Of a stretch of 64,000 nt of DNA, positions 54,664 through 64,000 are shown one piece after another. This DNA comes from Harmothoe impar (taxonomy: Eukaryota > Annelida > Polychaeta > Phyllodocida > Polynoidae). The position numbers were made by a program, and so were the translations under genes. The stretch spans positions 66,952,609 through 67,016,608 of the forward strand of contig OX381709.1 of NCBI GenBank assembly GCA_947462335.1, given 5' to 3'. The notes beneath the pieces are model-generated. The model made no database searches. It worked only from the letters and a program-made list of their open reading frames with translations, and was not told the DNA's origin. The first letter of the stretch is position 1. The number at the start of each line of letters is the position of its first letter.

Positions 54664-54786
54664 CCAATAATATATGGATATCGCCGACCGCGGGGTGTGT
54701 ATCGATGAATAACGAACCGAGGTGCACCGAGGTCGTTATTCATCTATACACACCCCAAGGTCGGCGATATCCATATATTATTAGGT
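54664..54786. repeat. Long near-perfect hairpin, arms about 50 bp
   Basis: The left arm (aataatatatggatatcgcc, then gaccgcggggtgtgta, then gatgaataacga) is mirrored by the right arm with only a few mismatches. The loop is about 15 bases (gaggtgcaccgaggt). It is probably the end or whole of a foldback element. Confidence 0.85.
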
Positions 54787-55082
54787 TTATTATACGATAT
54801 TTCGATTAATATGTCCTTATTTACCTTTAAAACGTCCTAATTTCGCCATTTTGAAGGATTATTGACTGAATATCACTCGTACACCAGTAGCGCCATGTTG
54901 TGGAACTCTTCAGTAGGGGAGGTGAGGAAGAAAGAGCTAAGCGCGGGAATCGGTCATTATTTCAAATCCAACATACCCTCAGTGCTAACGTATAGGAGTG
55001 TACTTACGCCGCGCGACCTGCTGCTTTAAAAACTAACTGCTCCCTGATACACTGGAATATATACAGCGTTTCCCTCCATATT

Positions 55083-55150
55083 CACCACAGCCGGATAGGC
55101 ATGGACGCTAGCGTCTCCGCCTCACACACCATGGGTCCCCGGATCAATCC
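55083..55150 (+). repeat. tRNA-like sequence, degenerate
   Basis: ccggataggcatggacgcta and ggtccccggatcaatcctgg resemble D-arm and T-arm regions. It has a SINE-like appearance. Confidence 0.35.
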
Positions 55151-55404
55151 TGGGTGGAAACGAACCATTTTTAAAGGGCCTATATGTATGTGAAAAAAAG
55201 CCCCTAGAATTATTTTAACGATTGAGTAACTAAAGTCCAACTTCTACCTTCATAGTAAAAAATAAATTAGAAAAAAATATTGATTTTCAAAGAAATTATA
55301 CCAAAAAATGCCTTTTCTTCTGTAACTCGGTAAATAATGGTCCTACAGGGCTGGAAATCCGCCTGTAGACTCCTTGTTTCGCCACCTCCCTCTACCAGCG
55401 CCTC

Positions 55405-55470
55405 CACGGCGTGGTGGTTAGCACGTCGGACGTCAAGTCTTGATGTAGCGTGTTCGAGTCTCCATGAAAC
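55405..55470 (+). repeat. tRNA-like sequence (SINE-type head)
   Basis: cgtggtggttagcacgtcgg (box A type) and gtgttcgagtctc (box B type) lie at tRNA-like spacing, beside the palindrome array. Confidence 0.45.
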
Positions 55471-55517
55471 CTCGGATTTTATGGCTGACGATATTCCAAA
55501 TCAGAATCGATATTCCC

Positions 55518-55607
55518 ATTCAGAATCGTTCTGATATTCTGGATATCAGAACGATTCTGAATGGGGAATTCAGAATCGTTCTGATATCCAGAATATCAGA
55601 ACGATTT
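55518..55607. repeat. Two linked palindromes built of cagaatcgttctgatat
   Basis: 55518-55562 is an almost perfect 45-bp palindrome (attcagaatcgttctgatat, centre tctgg, and its complement). 55568-55607 is a second palindrome of the same motif with the centre inverted. Fragments of the motif also occur at 55495-55515 and 55640-55655. Confidence 0.85.
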
Positions 55608-55688
55608 CACCCCCCCAAGTCTCCGGTATGCACCAATATCAGAACGGGAATATCACGTAAAAAGCACGGTGTAAGCCCATATCGTATA

Positions 55689-55691
<3 letters not shown>

Positions 55692-55752
<61 letters not shown>
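55692..55752. repeat. (TA)n microsatellite
   Basis: About 60 bases of alternating at. Confidence 0.95.
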
Positions 55753-55755
<3 letters not shown>

Positions 55756-56719
55756 CAATTCAAAACCTCAGTACATTGAGTGCATGATATAAGCATAACT
55801 CACTTTATTGCAACCCAGCAGCTTCGTTCTTGGGGAAAGCTTCCTTGTCATGCACAGTTGTTGGTCTAGAAGGTGTAATGACAGGAGTTGGCCTACATTA
55901 ATACGGTCCGTGCATCCAATATGGCAAGGCCTGAGTGCATTAAACCTCCATAAAAAACGAACTAATCCTCTTAAACTATAGCTTGTAATCCGGTATCCAT
56001 GGGTACGCTTTCCAGAAAAGTAAGTGTGGACTTAAACTGATAGTATTGTAGTCATTCATGTTGTAACTGAATTATAATTTTCTCGGAGTGTCTTACACAA
56101 GTAATACCTTGTCGTATCACTATCCTTGCCTTTAATCGGAGTGTAGTGTCCTGTGTTTTTCGTCATGTAAAGAGAAATACCATGATAACAGGTCTTTGAT
56201 GCACCCAATGACTCCCAAAGCTTTCATTTACTTTATAATGGTAGGCCTTCCAGTCTTGTATTGTCAGCCTCATAAGCGTCTGAGGGAACACAACAAACTG
56301 AACAGCATTGAACACAGAAGATAGTGAAAGAAAAAGGAACGTTTTTTGCCCATTTGCATTCCATAGCTTCTGAAATCTTCCACGATCGAAGTAATCTGAC
56401 AAGAACATCAAATATGATCAATTCGGTGAATAATATGTATAGTTTCAACATATCTGTGTCAAATAATGCATGTATATATATATGTGTGTTAATTTAAAGC
56501 AACCTGTTGAGAGTCCTTAAGCAATATTAAACGAATAGTAGGCAGCAAAAACACATGTGTAAATAGATAATATGCCATAAGCTCCATTGGCATTTCTGCA
56601 TACTACTTACGGAAGTTCAAACTAGTTCAAACCAGAAATTGATCCACATGGTTTTCCTAGATCCATTGAGCAAACCAGCACCCAGGCAAATAAGCCCACT
56701 TGCAGGCTGAAAGAGACTC
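55753..56719. other. No gene recognised; shares a 39-bp segment with 60273
   Basis: The segment ataacaggtctttgatgcac, then ccaatgactcccaaagct, at 56182-56220 is identical to one at about 60275-60312. The surroundings are only loosely similar. Open frames at 56163-56451 (-) have no domain. Confidence 0.5.
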
Positions 56720-56890
56720 TCTTCAGAGTCCAGCATTGCCAGACTGTGGCATGAGGATCCAGCATGGCCAGACTTTCAAGCAATTTTGCCAAAGTCCAGC
56801 CTGTTATTGAATGTCCAGCATAGCTTGACCCTCACTAGAATGGCCCTTTACCCATCTATTATAGTCCAGCAGTGCCTGACCGTTGTCTGA
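56720..56890. repeat. Degenerate gtccagcatggccagac repeat
   Basis: Five related units (agtccagcattgccagac, gatccagcatggccagac, aagtccagcctgttatt, tgtccagcatagcttgac, agtccagcagtgcctgac) lie within 170 bases. Confidence 0.6.
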
Positions 56891-57369
56891 TATGAGTGTG
56901 CTTATGGCGACATTGGGTGACGCTGATATTTGCCTCTGTGCATTGTACCGTATTTCATCTAGAGATCTTTCAGACTTTTCTAGGACTGGCATGAAAATAC
57001 TTTCCTGCTTCGGGGCCCATGTGAGCCTTGGGGCATTTTAACTATCGTTTAAAGAGAGAAAGGGAGTAATGAAATCATATTGGTATATCTTTTTTACTAG
57101 AGTAACATTAATTGTGACGCCACACTGACCTTTATAGACCCCAGCCCTAGTCATACCATACTGCACTCAGACCAACACACCCATCCTGCGCGGTGTCTTT
57201 ATGGATGGACTGTAAAACGTTATCAAGTGGCGTGATAACTCAATAAATCTTTCCTGCGATGAGAAAGGAAGAGCTCAGTACATGAAGAGCATAATTTCTG
57301 AAGCTTTAATTTTTACAACAACCCTTTGTCTTACTGCCACTTCTCTAATTTCCTTTCGTTTGAGTAGAG

Positions 57370-58020
57370 AGAACAAGACAAACAATTATTCTAAAATTGA
57401 ACACAAGGAACTAGTAAAACGTCACCTGGTTTTGCTATGAACCTATGTAGTCCTTGGTATATATTGGTGCTGAGAGCAGTCAGGGGGTAGACACTAACAC
57501 TGGCCCGGGAGCCAATCGCCCGTAGTTTTGGGTCCCGTCCCGTAGTTTTCTGCAAAATAGCATTCCTACGGGCCCGGGTGGCCCACAGGAGTATTTGGAA
57601 AACATTTACAAAAAGTTTGCCCGACAACTATAGTCATGCAATATTTATCGTTGGAAAGAGGGAAATGTGCCCGAATTAATCATATTGGCTACAGTCTTTC
57701 ATAGACCAATCAGAAATATACATGATTATTTTTCTCTTAAAGAAAACAATTTTGACCAATGGCCCACAGATCTTGGTCCGGGCACATAGTTTTCTAGAGC
57801 TATGGGCCCGGGTGGCCCACAACTGAAAAAGTTAGTGTCTACCCCTGGAGCAGGTAACAAAACGCGGCTCTCGGAATCCGGTTTCTGGCCCATCTCAGTA
57901 GACAAAGACTGACACATATCCGCGTACAAATTTCTCAAAAAACACCGTCTTTCCCAGTGACTCTATACCTAGAGAGAAGAAGCCCTAATAAATGCTGAAT
58001 TTTGGGAGCATAGAACGTTT
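57370..58020. repeat. Dispersed repeat, copy interrupted by a hAT-like MITE
   Basis: The outer parts match 52580-52850 in order. The match is interrupted by the element at 57481-57847. Confidence 0.6.
57481..57847. mobile_element. 367-bp hAT-like MITE
   Basis: The ends CAGGGGGTAGACACTAAC and gttagtgtctacccctg are inverted. The flanks gagcagt and gagcaggt look like an imperfect 8-bp target duplication. The related repeat at 52650 has a single ggagcagctcac at this point. The inside carries gggcccgggtggcccac twice. Confidence 0.8.
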
Positions 58021-58357
58021 GAGAACGACCCCTATGTGTAGACTGTAACATACACAAGTTTGCACTTTTTTTAAAAAGTGTTTTATTGGGTAAAATAACA
58101 TAGTTAATCATTGGATTCGGCGCATTGCCGTTCTTCCTCCAAGACCCCTTTTTTTCTTTTGTAAGGATCTCAGAGTAGAAGTAGCTCACAGTCATGCCGG
58201 TCATATGTTACAATGTATATTTCCTTGTTTTGTCACTTATAATATTTCTATAAATATTATCACAGGCGGTAGGAATGATGTGATGAGATGAGATGATCAT
58301 TGGCTATAGATACTACAATAAAATATGAGCTTGGATAAAAAACATTTTCCATGCTGT

Positions 58358-58753
58358 TTACATGAAACATGTCTTATGGTTCTTTTTGATCTGAATTCTA
58401 AAAGAGTTAAGGTCTTCAATCAACGTGTATTGAGCCTTTAAGTTATTCCAAGCCTTAATGGCTCTATATACACAACTTCTAATAACTAATGGTTTTAAAG
58501 ACCTAGGCACATTTAAGCGCTTTCCATCATGTCGCCTTGTTGGCAAGGCTCTATTATCTATAAACCTGTCAATTCTTGACACAGCAAAAGCATAAAAAAG
58601 TAGATGTATATTTCTTCGCTCTACAAGTGGCATACACTTGCCTTTTTCATGTAATTCATCCGTATTGTACTTAGGATTCTCCTCTAACTTAACATTATAC
58701 ACAATTCTAAGACATTTGTTTTGTAATAACTGTAAAATATGATTTTCCCCTTT
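58358..58753 (-). mobile_element. LINE (non-LTR retrotransposon) reverse-transcriptase C-terminal remnant
   Basis: This minus-strand open stretch of about 131 codons reads ILQLLQNKCLRIVYNV and includes CMPLVERRNIHLLFYAFAV, LPTRRHDGKRLNVPRSLK and CVYRAIKAWNNL. The order (LQ-x-LQN-K-x-LRI, then ERR..HL..AF, then R-x-x-x-x-L-x-V-P, then Y-x-x-x-x-WN-x-L) is that of the region C-terminal to the reverse transcriptase domain in jockey/CR1-type elements. The upstream catalytic part is missing, so the copy is 5'-truncated or eroded, although this stretch has no internal stop. Confidence 0.7.
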
Positions 58754-61700
58754 GTTTAGTCTTACTTATAACTGGGAAAGCACCTCTAATTTCAAGGTCT
58801 TTTGAATTAGACTGGGGGCCAATGTGAGAAAAGGGGCTTAGAAATGTGATTTTGTAGCACCCCCGACAAAACAGGCATAACATGGTATCAAACGAAAGGG
58901 GAATCCCAGGGCTATCACCTAAGCATGTGTATCACTCTGTAACCTCACAGACACATACAGTAAAATGATTCTTATTTAGTAGTATGTATACTTGATCCCT
59001 ATAGAACCTAACTGAACTCACATTCCACACCTATAAAATTCCCAAATAATGGAAGGAATTTGATGAAGGCATTAAGCATGGTCATAACCATCACATGATA
59101 GAGTATACCTGCATATTTTTTTCGCCCTAATTGACACTTTGGATTCATGGTTTCAGGTTTTCAAGACATAGCAATCTTAAATCTAGAAATAGAACTTTCT
59201 TATTTCAGGAATATAAGATATAATCTTGTTGGGTGCACAAATTACCAGTTTTAAGAAAATTTCTAAAGAAAAATAATCTTGAATACTTGTTTCTAGAAGA
59301 ATACTAGAAAAATATAAGATATTTTTTTTAGCTTCCCCTTTCTAAAAACAAGATAATTTAATCTTGATTCTAGTATTTTCTTGGGGTAAAAAATTTATTT
59401 TTGGCTGTGGAGTGCAGGAGCCGAGGTCGGGTTTCTTCACATAGTGGTGCCGCATTGATTGAACATGTTAACACAAGCTAGACCCTTCCTCAATGTCGTT
59501 ATTGTAAGGCTTGTCTGGCAATTCATTCTTTTATACGAAATCTGATAGCTGTGCCATGGAGGATGCTGCAAGTTCTCTTCCTTTTAAAAGTCACCAATAA
59601 TAAATCTCTGTAGTCATGTTGGTAGCTGCACGGAGGATATTACTGGACGTTAGAGGCATGCATGCACTCATGTTCTAACACAATATAATCTGGGGGGTTC
59701 CGCTGTGAGAAATCAGAGGGTGTATGGACAAGACATCTTAATGCATTATCAATTATAATTAGTTTATGAAAAATCTCTATTTATATCTCTATTTCAAATG
59801 GTGTAGTGACCTGTTGTGGTTCCACATCCTGTATAACTTGGCTGGATAGTATTCATTTGATTCTCATTAAAACGTATCCTCTTTACCTGCCTATGATGTG
59901 GATGACATTATCCATATATGTATGTTGCAGTGTTTGAACCAACGCATTATCTGATGAATGTGAAAGCATTGGTAATTCTCATCAATTATCCATTTCGGAT
60001 TAATACAATTGAAAATTACTTCTAGTAACAATTCATGTCCAAATTAAAATGCTAGTTGATAAAGCGGTATACACAAGTAGGCTTTCCGGAAAGCATAGGT
60101 TTTAGATCTTGGACTGGTACTACCAGTGGTAGCGTCTTTGTAATTAGTATCTGAACATAAAGATGTCCATTTTGGACTGTGCTTTTACAAGACAGGCCTT
60201 GCAGAATCATTATCCCTGCTTGCAAGTGGGGCATTACTAGCTATGTCATCTTGTGATCATAAGAGGAAAGGGATTATAACAGGTCTTTGATGCACCCAAT
60301 GACTCCCAAAGCTGCTTAACACTATAGGACTTCCCGATCTACTATAGTCGATATAGTTACATTCAGTGGGAGTCGAATCAAGCACAGTAGGTCACGACGG
60401 CATTGTCCTGCTCCTTTGCACCTTCATAAAATAGAAGGCACGTTGAAAACTAAACGTTTAAAAAGAAAAAGAATCGTGTAGATACTGTTATCCTGACGTC
60501 CTTTGAAAAGAGCAAGAACCCCATCCCTCCAACAGAATCACAATCGTTGGGCAAGTCCTTTCACTGCTTCTTTAAGAGCACGGTGACTTGTAACATAATC
60601 CCCTTCGATATAGATGGATCAGGAAAGAGTGCCAACAGCTCAATGCACGACTATGCCATGCATGCTTTTATCCATGTCTAAGGCTGCAGTTTAAGCCTGC
60701 CGACTGTATTAGAATGAACATCATGGGCGTTTCCTCAACGTGTACTGTGGGTTGGTAGGATCCCGAGGGTGGGATTAGTGCACAAAAATCCCTCGCTATA
60801 TAAGGAAACTGGTTAAATGCGATTTTAAGACTACTCCCAACTACCGATGGCCCTTTAAGGCTATATATATATGCAATGGATTCAGTCAGTGTTAAATCTT
60901 TAGAACGGTCTATGTCTTGTTATGTAGCATGAATCGCTATGTTATACATCAAAATTACATTAATTCTGACCTACATTAACCACTTTATTACACCTATGGT
61001 ACAGATAAGAACTGATAATGTTAGTTTCACAGCAGCACATTGATAAATATCCCGGGCTATCCCCATATAATACACTTTGGCATAACACTGTCTGCCCCTT
61101 CCCAGGGAAGGATGCTTTGGAGGACAGGAGTGTAATAGGTTCATGGTGACCTCTAGTATCTGTATGTCTCATTTGTCCGGATGGACCGACAAGATGAATT
61201 AGAACAAATGAGAGACAGAACAACAGGGGGAATCATAAAGGATGAATAGATATAGAATGGCCACATCACTGAGAGATGAGTATGATGCAAGATGAAGGGA
61301 TCTGGTAGAGATAGACAGACAGACATAGAAAGGGAACGCAGAAGGAGAGATGAAGACAGAAAGAGAGAAAAATCAGGGAAGACATAACGTATATGTATAC
61401 ATCATATGCCATCGTTTTATTGACATTTCCGAATACTACTTACACAAGTAGTATATGAAAAATGCAATGAAACTATGGCACGTTGCCTGAGCAAACTATG
61501 AATCTTGGAAGTAATGTAAGAAGACAAGAGTTTTGGTAATACATACATTTATTTGTCAAGGCTGCTGCAGTAATCATCAGCCACAATGCTTTGTGAAATT
61601 CACAATGTTTTATATGATAATATGACATATAGGCCATCCACCATAAAAAGATCACAACTTCTTATAATATGAAACACTCATACACACGCAATTATAGTGA

Positions 61701-62099
61701 TACACATTCAACATCACAACATTATTTCTATAATGATAAAGTACTTTGCCTTTCAATGGACATTCATAAATTTGACTTCATTTCGTCTTAGATGTATTAT
61801 TCCCCATACATGCACATGCGCGTTATACAAGATCAGATATACTAACAAATAGCTTTCGTACGAAAAAAAGATAGCTTGGTTACTTTATTTGCGCAGTCAT
61901 CCAATGCCTCTTGAATTTCATTGAGGTTCACTCAATACGTCTTAAGAAATCCTATTTCATTATAAACGAAAAAATTTGCATAACTACCACCCCCGATAAT
62001 TCTCCTTACCATAATAGTTCAACTATATATAGGTATGCATACGCCACGTCTACTTCTAATCAGCGTGTGGTGACATTTTAGTAGACCCAATGATATGGC
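58754..62099. other. Long non-coding stretch
   Basis: It contains the duplicated segment at about 60275-60312, an ttaatcttgattctagta-type inverted repeat near 59200-59380, and AT-rich unique sequence. No gene, RNA gene or clear exon was found. Confidence 0.4.
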
Positions 62100-62440
62100 C
62101 GCCTGGGTCGGGAACTCTTAACGGCCTTATCTAAAGGCACCGCGCTTGACATAAATGGCCGATCTAACAGCTTGCAGGGAAAATACTGGACGTGCCAGCC
62201 CATTTACTACCTGAAAATACCCCCTTTAGCTGCCCTGCCTCTGTCTCCTCCAGGGCGGACCAATTATGCAGGTACTGACGGCATCTGAGGGTGTGGGTGA
62301 AGCCATACAGGGGTCAGCTTTCTCACAAACACATGGTGAATAATAGATGGGGACAGCCCGGCCCGTGGTGACCACCCACAGGCAGCGCTCACAGGCCAGT
62401 CCATGAATAAATGTCAGGCCAATAACACCAAGACATTATG
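62100..62440. promoter_or_regulatory. GC-elevated patch with transcription-factor-like motifs, candidate regulatory element
   Basis: This patch has higher complexity and GC than its surroundings and no open frame. It contains GACCACCCA (62370-62378, the GLI/Ci consensus) and acataaatggccg (Hox/Cdx-like). Function is speculative. Confidence 0.25.
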
Positions 62441-64000
62441 TGGATAAATGCATTAAGATGGAAAACCTATGTGGTCAATAGATTGTATTAGAAAGCAAAC
62501 CTCCATTCCAAGAGCTAATAAAGTCTATAGATATATATCTACCATGCAGACTATATTGGTTGAGGCCTTGGTATATTATGTATAATCCGTGAATTAATGT
62601 TTTTGATGTTCCATTATGTCAAAATCAAAGAGGCCTACCTCTCCCACGTGAGAATTCATGAGATGCCATCCTCAACACCCTCAGATGCCGCAGCATCTGC
62701 ATGCGAACCTCTAGACATACTTCCAGAATAAATTAAGTGGGTGGTTTAAATTCTTCACATCCATTGTTGTTGTTGTTGTAATTATTTATTTATAATGATA
62801 ACATACATTGGCCAGTCGCCCGTTGTAGGAATAATTCCAGTTTCACGCTGTTTATAATTGGTTCACATGGACCATATGCTGTGACTATATCTCATGCTTG
62901 TCCCATTCAGTAGTCGTTGAGTAAATATCATGTACAAAAAACGCTGACCAGGAAACACATATGGCTCCCTGAGACCTTTAATTATAGAATGAAGAGTTTT
63001 TGAAGCCCAGCTTTGGCGCACAATGCGCGACCTACGGAAAGGACCCCCTGGTTGAGACATTTATAGGGATGTTTATGGTTTGTCACATTGCACCTGTAAC
63101 TACACACATGTTATCTATGGTATCTTCATTCATATATGAATATTTGTACATCATTTGCTACGCATTTGTGCAGCTTCTTACAGTTAAACAACAACGTACA
63201 TGAATTGATCACATGTGCCTATACTGACCAATTATGTCACTTCGCATTGGGTCAGGAAAATGACGTCTTTTAACTTTTCCATGATAGTAGATGTTCCTAC
63301 AGCATGTGTCTTTCCTCTCAACTAGTAGTATTTAACCTATCATTCAACCAAAGACAATTGAGATATTCCCTAAAACGTCGCACAGTTTTGAAGCGTAATG
63401 AACGTACAGGAAGCAATGAAAAGTAGAGGATAATTATTATAAGTAACAAAAGTCGAAGAGATTTGGTTTAATGCTCACGTGAAACAAAGTGTCGTAGTCT
63501 GATTCAATTGATACTGAAGAGAACTAGGCCATATACATGTTCATTTTTCCAGGAAATGGAGAAACGTGTCAGAAGTATCAGCTGTTCTTTTCCACATTTT
63601 CCACTTTTTGTGCACAGCTTCACCTCCCAGTATACAAACCTACTAAATAGTAGGAATGACTGTTTCATATTTGCTCTTTTATTAATCAGAAACAACACAT
63701 TTGAGTCATTAATAAGAATCACCACCACAATAAAGCCACCGATGAGACCTAGGAAATCCTACAATATGCCTGGTACGCTAGTATTTATCAAATGATACAC
63801 CACTGCTATATTCTATACATAAGCACCAGTTCTTTGGATATAAGAAATTCCGCACCACCTTATCATACTATCTGCACACGTTAACAACATGTGTTAAGCA
63901 GCATTTGTCGATGTTATGAATGATGTCATGCATGAATATATCATAATTATCAGCAACATGATATATGATCGTCGGCATAAGCCTCTGTGCCCCTCATAGA
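62441..64000. other. No gene recognised to the right edge
   Basis: AT-rich sequence with short open frames (62863-63060 minus; 63508-63795 plus) that lack recognisable domains or splice context. Confidence 0.4.

Noticed and set aside
50396..55470. Functional tRNA genes
   Set aside because: Box A and box B like motifs are present in several places, but no complete cloverleaf with matching acceptor stem was seen. They are better read as tRNA-derived repeats.
62863..63060. Minus-strand open frame of 65 codons
   Set aside because: No family recognised and no splice support; could be chance.

Overview
The window is animal nuclear DNA. It is AT-rich and intron-bearing, with (TA)n microsatellites, poly-C/G runs and a dense layer of small inverted-repeat transposons. 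Intron-rich CCPG1/PBXIP1-family and tandem Toll-like receptor genes, together with the repeat style, suggest an invertebrate deuterostome, most likely a cephalochordate (amphioxus). That assignment is inference. There are no bacterial operons, CRISPR arrays or bacterial-type regulatory sites.

Layout. (1) 1-835: the last coding exon (+) of an unidentified gene, ending in a poly(A) signal at 812. (2) 1350-19630 (-): one 12-exon gene convergent with the first. All splice phases agree and give a 1311-residue single-pass membrane protein of the CCPG1/PBXIP1 family (CCPG1 is an ER-phagy receptor). The N-terminal LC3-interacting motif is visible, and so are two motifs resembling FIP200-binding motifs. 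(3) 19631-23530: non-coding, with one hAT-like element and a CpG-rich patch that could be the promoter of that gene. (4) 23530-43115 (+): a tandem Toll-like receptor cluster with one broken fragment (23538-23915), TLR-A (24617-26968), TLR-B (32002-34560) and TLR-C (39025-41472). Each receptor is a single coding exon behind a predicted 5' non-coding exon. The ectodomains have two cysteine clusters (the multiple-cysteine-cluster, protostome-like architecture), one transmembrane helix and a TIR domain. TLR-C carries a 10-bp frameshifting deletion that removes TIR box 3. The three TIR domains share an unusual BB loop without the usual proline. (5) 43300-64000: almost no recognisable coding sequence. 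It holds a likely housekeeping-type promoter with a short first exon (46298-46402, +), a LINE reverse-transcriptase remnant, and many mobile elements.

Mobile elements are the second theme. At least five sequence-unrelated families share the ends TTAA|AG...CT|TTAA (seven insertions; two have empty sites in the neighbouring TLR duplicon). Two longer elements start with CCCA, have 2-bp target duplications, and have arms made of many copies of one short palindromic motif. The larger of these also contains several near-perfect tRNA B-box motifs in both orientations and sits inside another repeat.

Coordinates of exons come from hand-checked splice sites and reading phase. Family assignments come from sequence reading alone; no database search was possible.
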